Positions 1-8,861 are shown, counted from the first letter of the stretch. The stretch: DNA of 64,000 nt from Sphingobacterium olei (GCF_005048855.1 NZ_SUME01000004.1:62001-126000), one strand, 5' to 3'. Numbers and translations: made by a program. The notes: a model not told the origin generated them from the letters alone.

Positions 1-1
1 G

Positions 2-217
2 TATGCAAATGTATACCAACAGGAAATCATTGTCGTTATTAATCCGGAAACGGGAGCTGTGGAAGGACGCATCAATTTGGTAGGAATGAATACAGAAAAC
101 AGGCAGCCTGTGGATAATGAGTTGAACGGAATAGCGTACGATGTAGCAGGAAAGCGACTTTTTGTTACGGGTAAGCTTTGGCCGAAGTTGTATGAGATTA
201 AGACTGTAGAAAGATAA
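2..217 (+). CDS. Glutaminyl-peptide cyclotransferase, C-terminal part
   Basis: Only the last 71 codons lie in the window; the 5' part is to the left. The readable end contains NGIAYD followed by RLFVTGKLWPKLYEI, the signature C-terminal strand of the bacterial/plant-type glutamine cyclotransferase beta-propeller family, which forms N-terminal pyroglutamate on peptides. The stop codon is at 215-217. Family assignment rests on this tail only. In Bacteroidota these enzymes are usually exported lipoproteins, which cannot be checked here. Confidence 0.75.
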   Translation, partial: YANVYQQEIIVVINPETGAVEGRINLVGMNTENRQPVDNELNGIAYDVAGKRLFVTGKLWPKLYEIKTVER

Positions 218-220
218 TTT

Positions 221-289
221 AGGAGTTAGGTGTCAGAAATTAGGTGCTAGAAAAGAAACCTAGCTCCTAAAGCTTGCTTTCTAACTCCT
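221..289. repeat. Imperfect palindrome between convergent genes
   Basis: The 9-bp arms aggagttag (221-229) and ctaactcct (281-289) are exact reverse complements. A second inner pair, 240-250 and 261-270, matches with one mismatch. The element lies between the stop codons of two convergent genes, so it can act as a bidirectional terminator. The repeated ttaggag/taggtgc words suggest a dispersed intergenic repeat, but no second copy is in the window. Confidence 0.5.
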
Positions 290-291
290 GA

Positions 292-1509
292 CTAAGGTAA
301 AATACTACCGGATTCTATAGAAAAATTGATCTTATCCTGTAGTGGAATGCATTCTTTTTTTGCTTGTTCTTCCAGTCTATCAGGGTATAGGATGCCGTAT
401 AGATGATCTACTTCATGTTGAAAAATTACTGCCGTAAATCCTTCGATATTTTCTTCAACGACATTTCCTTTTTTGTCGATATGTTGTAATCGTATAGCGT
501 AGCTACGTTGGATCGTTTCCTTCCTGTCCGGAATGGACAAACAACCTTCTGCTCCTTCCCGTGTCAATTTGGAGCGCCAAATAATCTTGGGATTGATAAA
601 GAGTTCAAACGGCTTATCATCCTTGTCAAAGCGCTGTACCCATATCACATTTTTATTAACCCCGACTTGGGGTGCTGCAATTCCAACACCCGGATGGGCG
701 GAATCCTGTACGGTCAATAACATCCTCCGAGCTAGCGTTTCCAAAAGTGGATCGTTGTATTTTATATCTATAGATGATGTTTGTAATACGCTCAGTTCGT
801 TTTCATTCGTAATTTGATATACATGAAGTTTTGTTGCTGCATCACCCGACAAGATAAGGGAGGATTCTGCTTCGTTGAAATTTTTTGCATTAGCTTTATT
901 CACGGGTCTTTCGTTTTTAGGGCCAATATATTTTTTTTCTCCAGCTAAGATAGGGATTGTTAGTGTATTTTCAGCTGGAGGTTGCGGACAGCGGTATCCC
1001 GAGCTATAGGCACAGTATGGATTGTAAGCTCGGTTAAAATCGACAGTTATGCTGTTGTTCTTCATATTTGAAGCATCCAGTTCGATATATCTCCCTCCTT
1101 CATACGTCTGCTCGCCATTGGTGCTGTCCAAAAATGGCAGAAACAGGTAGTTTTGATATGTAGGGTTTTTGAATAAATCCACGCTTTGGTAAGCAGTAAG
1201 TGTATGCCTTTCGTTGTCAATGGTGAAATGTATTAGCGCATATCGTTTGTAAGGATTGCTTGTGCCGTCATAAGTAGGCATGCGAAAAGTGGGCTCAGCT
1301 TGTAATAATTCGACATCGGCATCAACAATATAATTATTATTGGCAGGATAGTAATCTAAATACGGAATGTTCTCTTTACGTAAGGGGCCAAAATCATCTT
1401 TAAGAAAAGTTTCTTTTTGCTGGTTGCGATAGTGTTCCAACGCACTGTGCGTTTGACTGAATCCCAAAATAGGAATGATGCAGCAGATAAAAGTGTAAAC
1501 TATTTTCAT
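292..1509 (-). CDS. Secreted DUF1684 domain-peptide deformylase fusion
   Basis: The 405-residue product has an N-terminal signal peptide (about residues 1-19, ending GFSQ). A DUF1684 domain follows (about 50-195), recognised by the EGGRYIELD and DFNRAYNPYCAY motifs. The C-terminal part (about 245-385) is a peptide deformylase with all three metal-site motifs: GVGIAAPQ (274-281), EGCLS (321-325) and HEVDH (365-369). Ordinary deformylases are about 180 residues and cytoplasmic, removing formyl groups from nascent N-termini. Here the enzyme appears to be exported. All catalytic residues are intact, so activity is plausible, but the substrate outside the cytoplasm is unknown. It is divergent from ruvX. 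Confidence 0.85.
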   Translation of the reverse strand: MKIVYTFICCIIPILGFSQTHSALEHYRNQQKETFLKDDFGPLRKENIPYLDYYPANNNYIVDADVELLQAEPTFRMPTYDGTSNPYKRYALIHFTIDNERHTLTAYQSVDLFKNPTYQNYLFLPFLDSTNGEQTYEGGRYIELDASNMKNNSITVDFNRAYNPYCAYSSGYRCPQPPAENTLTIPILAGEKKYIGPKNERPVNKANAKNFNEAESSLILSGDAATKLHVYQITNENELSVLQTSSIDIKYNDPLLETLARRMLLTVQDSAHPGVGIAAPQVGVNKNVIWVQRFDKDDKPFELFINPKIIWRSKLTREGAEGCLSIPDRKETIQRSYAIRLQHIDKKGNVVEENIEGFTAVIFQHEVDHLYGILYPDRLEEQAKKECIPLQDKINFSIESGSILP

Positions 1510-1528
1510 TGATTTGTAGAATATATAC

Positions 1529-1536
1529 CAAAATTA
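1529..1536 (-). promoter_or_regulatory. -7 promoter box of the DUF1684-deformylase gene
   Basis: The minus strand reads TAATTTTG, a perfect TAnnTTTG Bacteroidota -7 box, 20 nt upstream of the ATG at 1509. Confidence 0.45.
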
Positions 1537-1563
1537 TAGATTTTTATCTTCATTTCGTAATTG

Positions 1564-1571
1564 TACTTTTG
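1564..1571 (+). promoter_or_regulatory. -7 promoter box for ruvX-ybeY
   Basis: TACTTTTG matches the Bacteroidota -7 consensus TAnnTTTG. It lies 59 nt upstream of the ruvX start and is divergent from the deformylase-fusion promoter. Confidence 0.45.
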
Positions 1572-1630
1572 TAAAAAAATCAGGAAGGTTCGTGATGGCT
1601 TTTGCGAATAGACACTTTTAGAAAAAAGAT

Positions 1631-2044
1631 ATGCGTGTAATGGCTTTTGATTACGGAACAAAACGTATCGGTATCGCAGTGACCGACCCGTTGCAGATTA
1701 TTGCTACGGCGTTGACTACCGTACATCCCGAGGAAATTTGGTTATTTCTAGCCGATTATCTTCAGCGGGAGGAGGTGGAAACCTTTGTGGTAGGTAAACC
1801 TTTGCAGATGGATGGTTCTGATTCGGAATCTGGTCAACATGTTTTGGGGTTTGTACGAAAATTAAAGAAACTGTACCCTCATGTTCCTGTAGCTGAAATA
1901 GACGAACGGTTTACCTCAAAGATGGCTTCAGCCGTTATTGCGCAGAGCGGTAAGAAAAAAAGTAAGAGACAGGAAAAAGGATTGGTGGATACCGTTTCAG
2001 CGACGATAATTCTACAATCATATATGCAAAAAAAAGGATTTTAG
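1631..2044 (+). CDS. ruvX: RuvX/YqgF family Holliday-junction-resolvase-like / pre-16S rRNA nuclease
   Basis: The 137-residue product has the RNase H-like fold motifs of the family. These are MAFDYGTKRIG near the N-terminus with Asp7, VVGKP near residue 56, IDERFTS in the third quarter, and VDTVSATIIL near the C-terminus. Members process the 5' end of 16S rRNA in E. coli and were originally proposed as Holliday-junction resolvases. Length matches the family norm. It is followed after 2 bases by ybeY, another 16S rRNA maturation factor, so the two probably form an rRNA-processing operon. Confidence 0.92.
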   Translation: MRVMAFDYGTKRIGIAVTDPLQIIATALTTVHPEEIWLFLADYLQREEVETFVVGKPLQMDGSDSESGQHVLGFVRKLKKLYPHVPVAEIDERFTSKMASAVIAQSGKKKSKRQEKGLVDTVSATIILQSYMQKKGF

Positions 2045-2046
2045 AT

Positions 2047-2481
2047 ATGGCACTTAAAGATATTTCATTCTTCTCCGAAGATATTGATTTTACGATCAAA
2101 GAAAAACAAAAGATACGCGAATGGATCGGAACAACAGTTAAGGATGAGAGATTTGAACGTATCGCAGAGCTAAACTTTATTTTCTGTTCTGATGACTATC
2201 TTTTGGAAATCAATAAGCAGTATCTTAATCATGATACTTATACGGATATTGTAACATTCGATTCTTCTGAACATGAAGACGTTATTGCGGGGGATATATT
2301 TATTTCTGTTGATCGTATACGAGAGAATGCCGAAAAATTCGTAGTAACAGAGCGGGATGAATTGCACCGCGTCATCATCCACGGTGTACTGCATCTTTGC
2401 GGTTATTACGATAAGAAAAAAGAAGATAAGGAACTCATGACGAAAAAAGAAAATGACTATCTAGGGAAAAGAACATTTTAA
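2047..2481 (+). CDS. ybeY: Endoribonuclease YbeY (rRNA maturation)
   Basis: This 144-residue zinc-dependent RNase acts in 16S rRNA 3'-end processing and ribosome quality control. The metal motif reads HGVLHLCGYYD: His112 and His116 are present. The third ligand, His in the textbook H-x3-H-x5-H motif, is Asp122 here. I recall Asp at this place in other Bacteroidota YbeY proteins, so this is probably a lineage feature rather than a broken gene. The start codon follows the ruvX stop by 2 bases, which indicates co-transcription. Confidence 0.93.
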   Translation: MALKDISFFSEDIDFTIKEKQKIREWIGTTVKDERFERIAELNFIFCSDDYLLEINKQYLNHDTYTDIVTFDSSEHEDVIAGDIFISVDRIRENAEKFVVTERDELHRVIIHGVLHLCGYYDKKKEDKELMTKKENDYLGKRTF

Positions 2482-2577
2482 TAGTATCAAAACATTGTTA
2501 CAAGTGGCTTAGCGTGATTTCGGAGAGGATTCTTTACTTTAGAAACCGTTTCAATATTAATGATTTTACGCGAACCT

Positions 2578-3252
2578 ATGAAGTTTATTTTTACCTGTAT
2601 TTTTTTGTTTTTTTCCGTGTGGTCTTTGTTTGCACAGCAGCAGGCCCAGGGATGGTTAGTCTATTTTGGCAATACGGCCATCAAATCATCTAAGTTTTCC
2701 ATTCATCATGAACTACAGCTGCGGGATTATCAACTGGGGGGTGATCATAATCAGACCTTGCTGCGTGTCGGGTTGGAATATGCTGTAAAACCCTTCCTTA
2801 CTGTGACAGGAGGGTATGGCTTTATTTATACAGAAGCAGAGAATACACCGAATAATCCTTTTCTTGAGCATCGTATCTACCAAGAGGCCACACTTAAACA
2901 TACCGTCGATCGCTTTTTTATACGTCATCGGTTTCGTTTGGAAGAACGCTTTATAGAAGATAGGACCTTTAGGGGGCGGGGACGATATAGTTTATTTATG
3001 GATGTGCCCTTAACGAAAAGGGATTTAGGGAAAGGGGCAGTATATGCTGCTGTTTATGATGAGGTCTTTTTGAATATTTCGAAGGATGATAATCTAGATG
3101 TGTTTGATCGCAATAGATTGTATGGAGGGATTGGATATAAGGTGGCAGCTAATTTGGGTATACAGTTGGGATATATGCGGCAAAATGTCGAAAAGAAACG
3201 AGCGACGAATCACGTGTTACTTTCTTTGCATCATCGCATGAAATGGCAATAA
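2578..3252 (+). CDS. DUF2490 outer-membrane protein
   Basis: The ATG at 2578 is chosen because it starts a clean signal peptide (KFIFTCIFLFFSVWSLFAQ). An in-frame ATG at 2560 would add six residues in front. The mature part is rich in alternating aromatic and polar strands (GYGFIYTEAE, RHRFRLEERF, YGGIGYKV, LGYMRQN), as in a small outer-membrane beta-barrel, and ends with the typical strand HVLLSLHHRMKW. The RLEER-RGRGRYS segment is typical of DUF2490. Function is unknown. It stands alone, with its own upstream region after ybeY. Confidence 0.8.
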   Translation: MKFIFTCIFLFFSVWSLFAQQQAQGWLVYFGNTAIKSSKFSIHHELQLRDYQLGGDHNQTLLRVGLEYAVKPFLTVTGGYGFIYTEAENTPNNPFLEHRIYQEATLKHTVDRFFIRHRFRLEERFIEDRTFRGRGRYSLFMDVPLTKRDLGKGAVYAAVYDEVFLNISKDDNLDVFDRNRLYGGIGYKVAANLGIQLGYMRQNVEKKRATNHVLLSLHHRMKWQ

Positions 3253-3281
3253 AGAAAGGCGTCTAAAGAGTACTACATCGT

Positions 3282-3368
3282 CGTCATTGCGAACCGGAGG
3301 GACGATGGTGAAGCAATCTGACGATGTTAAAAACGCAGATTGCTTCGTCATTCTTCCTCGCAATGACG
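3282..3368. repeat. REP-like palindromic element (CGTCATTGCGA type)
   Basis: The ends are cgtcattgcga (3282-3292) and cgcaatgacg (3359-3368), an inverted repeat. Inside, a second pair (aagcaatctg at 3311-3320 and cagattgctt at 3336-3345) continues the stem. Elements beginning CGTCATTGCGA and holding GAAGCAATC are a common dispersed intergenic repeat in bacteria. It lies between convergent genes and probably terminates both. Confidence 0.7.
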
Positions 3369-3425
3369 CGTTTTTTCTTGTAGGTGATGATCTTTTTACG
3401 TAGCCTCTTTATGTCGAATTTTAAA

Positions 3426-3845
3426 TTAAAATCTTTCGAATTGGGAAAAGAAAAAATCACCCTCAATTTGTGCATTCTCGTCCGAGTCTGAACCATGAAC
3501 AGCGTTAGCTTCGATTGATTTCGCATATTTATTGCGAATAGTGCCTTCAGCGGCATCAGCAGGATTAGTAGATCCGATTAATGCACGAAAATCTTCCACA
3601 GCATTGTCTTTTTCTAAAATAGCTGCTACGATAGGTCCAGAAGTCATGAAATTAACGAGCTCACCATAGAAAGGCCTTTCTTTGTGTACTGCGTAGAAAC
3701 TTCCTGCTGTTTCGTTGCTTAACTGGATATATTTCAGTGCTATGATTTTGAAACCTCCAGCGATAATATCGTTTAAGATTGCTCCGATGTGTCCGTTTGC
3801 TACTGCATCTGGTTTTATCATCGTAAATGTTCTATTTGTTGCCAT
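3426..3845 (-). CDS. ndk: Nucleoside diphosphate kinase
   Basis: The 139-residue enzyme transfers the gamma-phosphate of ATP to nucleoside diphosphates. The N-terminal motif [10 protein letters not shown] and the active-site block NAVHGSDS, with phospho-acceptor His117, are intact. The start at 3845 (MATNRTF) gives the usual family length. An ATG at 3851 (MVMATNRTF) is equally close to the promoter, and a longer in-frame extension upstream would run through the promoter, so I reject it. It is divergent from ispH. Confidence 0.95.
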   Translation of the reverse strand: MATNRTFTMIKPDAVANGHIGAILNDIIAGGFKIIALKYIQLSNETAGSFYAVHKERPFYGELVNFMTSGPIVAAILEKDNAVEDFRALIGSTNPADAAEGTIRNKYAKSIEANAVHGSDSDENAQIEGDFFFSQFERF

Positions 3846-3861
3846 AACCATTAAATTTTTG

Positions 3862-3869
3862 CAAAGGTA
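3862..3869 (-). promoter_or_regulatory. -7 promoter box of ndk
   Basis: The minus strand reads TACCTTTG, a perfect TAnnTTTG, 10-16 nt upstream of the two candidate start codons. The ndk transcript therefore has a very short leader. Confidence 0.5.
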
Positions 3870-3905
3870 TGAAAAGTAAAAAGCAAAAAGAAAAAATCTA
3901 ATTGT

Positions 3906-3913
3906 TAACTTTG
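3906..3913 (+). promoter_or_regulatory. -7 promoter box of ispH, probable leaderless start
   Basis: TAACTTTG matches TAnnTTTG exactly and ends only 5 nt before the ispH ATG. Transcription would begin at or next to the start codon. No Shine-Dalgarno sequence can fit. Confidence 0.5.
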
Positions 3914-3918
3914 CATAT

Positions 3919-4767
3919 ATGTCTAAGAATCTACATGTAACAATTGACAAAGACTCCGGATTTTGTTTCGGTGTTGTCTATGCTATTGATATGGCTGAGG
4001 AAATCCTTGAAGAGGAGGGGTATTTATATTGTTTGGGTGATATCGTCCACAACGACGAGGAGGTAGCACGGCTGAAAGCAAAAGGCCTTCGAATTATTGG
4101 ACATGAAGCTTTGCCGGGTTTACAAAATGAAAAGGTGTTGATTCGGGCGCATGGTGAAGCTCCTGAAACCTACCAGATTGCTTTGGAAAACAATATCACG
4201 CTAATAGATGCATCCTGTCCGGTAGTTTTAAAACTGCAGAACCGGATCAAGACATCTCATGATGACAATGAGAAAATCTTGATTTTTGGAAAACATGGTC
4301 ATGCGGAAGTTATTGGTTTGCAAGGACAAACCAACAATCAAGCATTGGTGTTTCAAGATATTGCTGAGTTAGATGAGGTAGAATTGCCTCCCTCTTTTAC
4401 ATTATATAGTCAAACTACCAAAAGTGTAGACAAGTTCTACGCAATCAAAGAAGAATTGATCAATAGAGGGTATGAAGTAAAGGCGAATGATACGATTTGT
4501 CGCCAGGTATCCAACCGTTATGAAGATTTAGGTGATTTTGCGCGGCAATATGATAAAGTGCTTTTTGTCTCGGGCAAGAAATCGTCAAACGGCAAAGTCC
4601 TATATGATGTGTGCAAAGCCGCTAACCCCAATTCTTTCTTTATTTCTGCATCGGATGAGATAGACCCTTCTATTTTTCAAGAACACGAAACGGTAGGTGT
4701 CTGTGGAGCTACATCTACTCCGATGTGGCTTATGAAGGAAGTAAAACAGGTGCTCGAAGGTTTGTAG
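3919..4767 (+). CDS. ispH: 4-hydroxy-3-methylbut-2-enyl diphosphate reductase
   Basis: This is the last enzyme of the MEP isoprenoid pathway; it makes isopentenyl and dimethylallyl diphosphate with a [4Fe-4S] cluster. The three cluster cysteines are Cys16 (in GFCFGV), Cys100 (in DASCPVV) and Cys194 (in [10 protein letters not shown]). The substrate-binding residues RAHG (76-79) and KHGH (125-128) and the C-terminal GATSTP are present. At 282 residues it is a normal single-domain IspH. hemH follows 71 bases later. Confidence 0.96.
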   Translation: MSKNLHVTIDKDSGFCFGVVYAIDMAEEILEEEGYLYCLGDIVHNDEEVARLKAKGLRIIGHEALPGLQNEKVLIRAHGEAPETYQIALENNITLIDASCPVVLKLQNRIKTSHDDNEKILIFGKHGHAEVIGLQGQTNNQALVFQDIAELDEVELPPSFTLYSQTTKSVDKFYAIKEELINRGYEVKANDTICRQVSNRYEDLGDFARQYDKVLFVSGKKSSNGKVLYDVCKAANPNSFFISASDEIDPSIFQEHETVGVCGATSTPMWLMKEVKQVLEGL

Positions 4768-4823
4768 TAGGTCATGTAATCTTCATATTCTATGAGATCT
4801 CATCTGATGGTATAAATTTTGAT

Positions 4824-4831
4824 TATTTTTG
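4824..4831 (+). promoter_or_regulatory. -7 promoter box of hemH
   Basis: TATTTTTG matches TAnnTTTG and ends 7 nt before the chosen hemH ATG at 4839. This supports that start over the upstream in-frame ATG at 4725. Confidence 0.42.
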
Positions 4832-4838
4832 TGTCGAG

Positions 4839-5867
4839 ATGAGTAAGCAAGCTACTAAAGGCGTACTATTGGTGCAATTGGGTACACCCGACTCCCCTAA
4901 AACTGCGGACGTACGGAGATATTTGACAGAGTTTTTAATGGATGGTAGGGTGATTGATATTCCTAGTTTAGGACGTAATCTACTCGTTAAAGGCGTTATT
5001 GTCCCGAAGCGGGCCGCCCAATCGGCCGCTACGTATGCAACAATATGGGATGAAATAAATGGCTCTCCGTTGATGTACTATAGTCTCCTACAGCAAAAGA
5101 TGCTTCAGGAAGAGTTGGGGGAAGAATATCATGTGGAATTGGCGATGCGTTATCAAAATCCTTCCATAGAATCTGCCTTGCAAAAAATGCAAAGCATGTT
5201 CTTAGAGTCTATTCGGATTATTCCTTTATTTCCGCAGTATGCTTCAGCTACTTCTGGTTCCGTTATTGAAAAGGTTATGGAGATTATGCGAACATGGCCT
5301 TATTTTCCGCAAGTTTCCTTTGTCAACAGTTACTGTGAAGATCCCGATATGATTGATACGTTTGTTGATCATGCATTGCGCCATGATATTGCGGCACATG
5401 ACCATGTTTTATTCAGTTACCATGGTCTCCCTGTACGGCAACTTGGTAAAGTGGATCCTACGGGCAATCTAGTGTGCCCAGAGACGGGATGTGACTCCTG
5501 TAAGATGGAAACAAATGCGTTCTGCTATTTATCACAATGCTATGGGACAACCCGGGCGATTGCCAAGAAATTGAATTTGACCGAAGATCAGTATACCGTC
5601 TGTTTTCAGTCTCGCCTTGGAAAGACGCCATGGATCCAACCATACACCTCAGATACATTGCACGATTTGGCGAGTAGAGGGGTTAAAAAACTATTGGTAT
5701 TCAGTCCAGCTTTTGTATCTGACTGCATCGAAACGATCGACGAAATTCAAGTGGAATATGCCAATGAATTTAAAGCATTTGGAGGTGAAGAGGTAACTAT
5801 GGTGGAAAGTTTAAATGACGATCCAAAGTGGATTCAGGCGCTGAAGCGACTAGCACTTAATAATTAA
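4839..5867 (+). CDS. hemH: Ferrochelatase
   Basis: HemH inserts ferrous iron into protoporphyrin IX, the last step of protohaem synthesis. The product from the ATG at 4839 is 342 residues and starts SKQATKGVLLVQLGTPDSP, the usual N-terminal strand. The catalytic His lies in VLFSYHGLP. After it comes a cysteine-rich stretch (CPETGCDSCK ... CYLSQC), resembling the CC-x-CYR region of many bacterial ferrochelatases. The open frame extends back to 4725, overlapping ispH, but that extension has no family similarity. Confidence 0.93.
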   Translation: MSKQATKGVLLVQLGTPDSPKTADVRRYLTEFLMDGRVIDIPSLGRNLLVKGVIVPKRAAQSAATYATIWDEINGSPLMYYSLLQQKMLQEELGEEYHVELAMRYQNPSIESALQKMQSMFLESIRIIPLFPQYASATSGSVIEKVMEIMRTWPYFPQVSFVNSYCEDPDMIDTFVDHALRHDIAAHDHVLFSYHGLPVRQLGKVDPTGNLVCPETGCDSCKMETNAFCYLSQCYGTTRAIAKKLNLTEDQYTVCFQSRLGKTPWIQPYTSDTLHDLASRGVKKLLVFSPAFVSDCIETIDEIQVEYANEFKAFGGEEVTMVESLNDDPKWIQALKRLALNN

Positions 5868-5881
5868 AACAAGAAAGAACG

Positions 5882-7138
5882 ATGTTGATTTTCAACGCAA
5901 TATTATTACTGGTATTTGATTTTTATATTTTCTTCGCATTACGTGCTACGAAAATAAAATTTGTTCATACAAAATGGTTTACGTTGATCTGGTGGGGGTA
6001 CGCCATAGGTCTGCTATTAGGATTAATTATAGCTGCCGAATTCAGTCTTCCATTAGCCTATCGGTCGGTGGTGTTGGTCGCGTTCTTTATGACAGCGGCC
6101 TGTAAGTTTATATTTATCCTTATTCTTTTGATCGATGATATACGTAGAGGTGGGGTATGGATAGCACGTTTATTTAAACCGAAAAACAAAATCGCACTTG
6201 CCGAGCATACCGAAGTATTGGAAGCTCCCCTTCCCGAACGTCCTAAAAATGGAATCTCTCGCTCGGAATTCCTGACGAAATCCGGTTTGGTTGTTGCTTC
6301 CTTGCCCTTATTTCCTTTATCTTGGGGTGTAATATCAAGTGCATATGACTATCGTATCAGGCGACAAAAATTGGTGTTGCCTAATCTGCCAAAAGCTTTT
6401 CATGGAATGAAGCTGGCACAGATCTCCGATGTTCACTCCGGATCGTTTTACAATCACAAGGCCGTATTAGGCGGAATAGAAATGGTGCTTGGCGAGAAAC
6501 CCGATATGATATTCTTTACCGGGGATTTGGTTAATAATGTAGCATCTGAAATGAGGGATTATCAAGATATATTTTCCAAGTTAAAAGCTGATCTAGGTGT
6601 GTTTTCTACTTTGGGTAATCACGATTATGGTGATTATTATTATGGTAAAGGGGATAGTCCGGAAAAGCGGACAAATCTACAGCATCTGATTGAAACCCAT
6701 AAAGTAATGGGCTGGGATTTGTTAATGGATGAAAATCGGACCATTAGAGTCGGAAATGATGAAATTTCGATAGTGGGTGTTCAGAACTGGGGCACAGGCC
6801 GCTTCCCGAAGAAGGGAGATCTGACGAAAGCCTTGATGGGAACGGAGGATAAAGCAGTAAAGTTACTTTTATCCCATGACCCATCGCATTGGAGAGCGCA
6901 GGTGCTTGATACCGATATAGACGTTATGTTCGCCGGTCATACACATGGTATGCAATTTGGTGTACGAGGCGAACATTTTCAATGGAGCCCGGCTAAATAT
7001 ATTTATAAAGAATGGGCGGGGTTATATAAAAAGGACGATAAGCAGCTTTATGTTAATACAGGCTATGGTTTCTTAGGGTATCCCGGAAGAGTAGGGATAC
7101 TGCCCGAAATTACTGTTTTTGAATTGGTGACGGGGTAA
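5882..7138 (+). CDS. Membrane-anchored calcineurin-like metallophosphoesterase (YkuE/YaeI type)
   Basis: The 418-residue product begins with about three hydrophobic segments (residues 1-20, 34-52, 62-82). A fourth segment (about 127-148) follows a cytoplasmic linker. The phosphoesterase domain has every metal motif in order: QISDVHSGS, FFTGDLVNN, TLGNHDYGD, LLSHDP and AGHTHGMQ. Related proteins such as YaeI/LpxG-type enzymes act on lipids, but the substrate here cannot be deduced. It starts 14 bases after hemH and may be co-transcribed. Confidence 0.88.
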   Translation: MLIFNAILLLVFDFYIFFALRATKIKFVHTKWFTLIWWGYAIGLLLGLIIAAEFSLPLAYRSVVLVAFFMTAACKFIFILILLIDDIRRGGVWIARLFKPKNKIALAEHTEVLEAPLPERPKNGISRSEFLTKSGLVVASLPLFPLSWGVISSAYDYRIRRQKLVLPNLPKAFHGMKLAQISDVHSGSFYNHKAVLGGIEMVLGEKPDMIFFTGDLVNNVASEMRDYQDIFSKLKADLGVFSTLGNHDYGDYYYGKGDSPEKRTNLQHLIETHKVMGWDLLMDENRTIRVGNDEISIVGVQNWGTGRFPKKGDLTKALMGTEDKAVKLLLSHDPSHWRAQVLDTDIDVMFAGHTHGMQFGVRGEHFQWSPAKYIYKEWAGLYKKDDKQLYVNTGYGFLGYPGRVGILPEITVFELVTG

Positions 7139-7150
7139 GGAAAAGGAAGA

Positions 7151-7618
7151 TTTATTTTAACAGTGTGTCGCTCGCAAATTCCAGACTATATTTACAAGCA
7201 TTAATATCGGTATTTTATCTTTTTGCCCTCATCGGCGGGCGGCCCTCCTTCTTTTGCTTGGTCAAAAGAAGCAAAAACCCAGACTGGGTCAATGTTACGC
7301 TAAAAGCTTTTGGATTTACTAAACAGCTCCGAGCCGTTTTCACTTCGGGGATCTGTTCTTAACGCAAATCCAAAAGTTTTCTTAACGCTACATCGACCTA
7401 GGTCGTCCTTTCTAAATTCAGCTGAGGTATACAAATATACACAACAAATGCACTGTCTGTTGATGCCCTACAAATATCGCCTTAACCATTTGCCAATAGC
7501 AGGAGGAGGCACTAGCCACTGTGGCAAATGGGTACAGCGATGACTTTTGCTTCTTTTGAGAGAAAAGAAGAAAGCCCTGCCATGGCCAATGGCGGCAAGG
7601 TAATGCGAGGGACATTCT
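7151..7618 (+). repeat. Dispersed non-coding repeat, copy 1 (plus orientation)
   Basis: About 470 bp that recur as the reverse complement at 12562-13031. Shared blocks include the opening tttattttaacag, tgtcgctcgcaaattcca, ttgccctcatcggcgggcgg, and a long block around aaagcttttggatttacta. Further shared words are ctgttcttaacgcaaatcc and gccctgcca near the end. The copy holds internal inverted repeats: tcaaaagaagcaaaa (7262-7276) pairs exactly with 7545-7559, and 7303-7317 pairs with 7366-7380. No reading frame is conserved between the copies. It fills most of the gap between the phosphoesterase and galT. Confidence 0.8.
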
Positions 7619-7817
7619 AAAAAATTGTATAAAAAATAGATTCCTTTAATTTTACATAAATTAAAAAAACATACCCCTTATTAATTAGCCTATTCCGTTC
7701 ATAAAAAGGCAAAAACAGTTCATTTTCAATATTTTTAAGCTGGTGTAAAAAATACACTTTGATAATTAATTGAAAACACCTATTTTTAGCATCTAAACCT
7801 TTGATTTAAATAATTAT
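7619..7817 (+). other. AT-rich region upstream of galT
   Basis: This non-coding stretch follows the repeat. The best promoter candidate is TACACTTTG at 7753-7761, one base too long for a perfect TAnnTTTG. I see no clear operator or RNA element. Confidence 0.3.
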
Positions 7818-8861
7818 ATGCTTTCATTTTTAGACCAACCGCATACTCGGGTAAACTTGTTAACAGGAGAAAAGATATTGGTTTCACCACATCGCAGTAA
7901 AAGACCGTGGCAAGGACAGGTAGAGGATTTGCCCGCTGATAATAGACCCCAATACGATCCGAAATGTTATTTGTGCCCTGGGAATTCTCGTGCAGATGGT
8001 ACGCAAAATCCTGATTATAAAGAAAGCTTCGTGTTTGTCAATGATTTTTCAGCATTGTTAGCAGAGTCTCCCGACGGAGCATATAATGAGGGTGATTTAC
8101 TGAGGGCAGAAACTGAACGCGGTATTTGCAAGGTCATTTCTTTTACGCCAAGGCATGATTTGACACTACCGGAAATGGATTTAGCTGCCATAAAGGCTGT
8201 TGTAGACTTGTGGCAATATGAATTTCGCGAGTTGTCAAATAAGGAATGGATAAAATATATTCAGATATTCGAAAATAAGGGCGCGATAATGGGCTGTAGT
8301 AATCCTCATCCACATGGTCAAATATGGGCACAAAGCAGCCTTCCCGTTGAAATTGAAAAGGAGGCATTGCAATTTTCAAATTATTATAAAGCGAATGCCA
8401 AATCCCTATTGAGTGCATATGTAGAAATTGAGCTGGTAAAGCAAGAGCGAATTATTATTGACAATACTCATTTCGTGGCTTTGGTTCCTTTTTGGGCTTC
8501 TTGGCCATACGAAACACTGGTAGTCAGCAAACGCCATGTGACCAATATTCTTGATTTTACGGAAGAGGAAAAGGAAGATTTAGGTAAAACACTTCAGGAA
8601 TTGACGATTCGATATGACAATATTTTTCAGACTTCTTTCCCTTATTCTGCAGGAATGCACCAAGCACCTGTAAATTCGGGCGATCAACAGGAATGGCATT
8701 GGCATATGCATTTTTATCCACCGCTGCTGCGATCTGCTTCGGTTAAAAAATTCATGGTTGGCTACGAAATGTTGGCGAATCCACAGCGTGATATAACACC
8801 CGAATTTGCTGCTGATGTATTAAGAAAACAATCGACTACACATTATAATAAGAAAAAATAA
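7818..8861 (+). CDS. galT: Galactose-1-phosphate uridylyltransferase
   Basis: GalT exchanges UMP between UDP-glucose and galactose 1-phosphate in the Leloir pathway. The 347-residue product has zinc-site cysteines Cys50 and Cys53 (CYLC). The active-site motif is NPHPHGQ (162-168), with His166 as the nucleophile that forms the uridylyl intermediate. A second histidine cluster, EWHWHMHFYPP, is near residue 292. The gene abuts galK with no space, so the two are translationally linked. Confidence 0.95.
   Translation: MLSFLDQPHTRVNLLTGEKILVSPHRSKRPWQGQVEDLPADNRPQYDPKCYLCPGNSRADGTQNPDYKESFVFVNDFSALLAESPDGAYNEGDLLRAETERGICKVISFTPRHDLTLPEMDLAAIKAVVDLWQYEFRELSNKEWIKYIQIFENKGAIMGCSNPHPHGQIWAQSSLPVEIEKEALQFSNYYKANAKSLLSAYVEIELVKQERIIIDNTHFVALVPFWASWPYETLVVSKRHVTNILDFTEEEKEDLGKTLQELTIRYDNIFQTSFPYSAGMHQAPVNSGDQQEWHWHMHFYPPLLRSASVKKFMVGYEMLANPQRDITPEFAADVLRKQSTTHYNKKK

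Noticed and set aside
7165-7615. Several short open frames inside repeat copy 1, and similar ones at 12562-12991
   Set aside because: The frames are not conserved between the two diverged copies; the conserved features are DNA words and inverted repeats.
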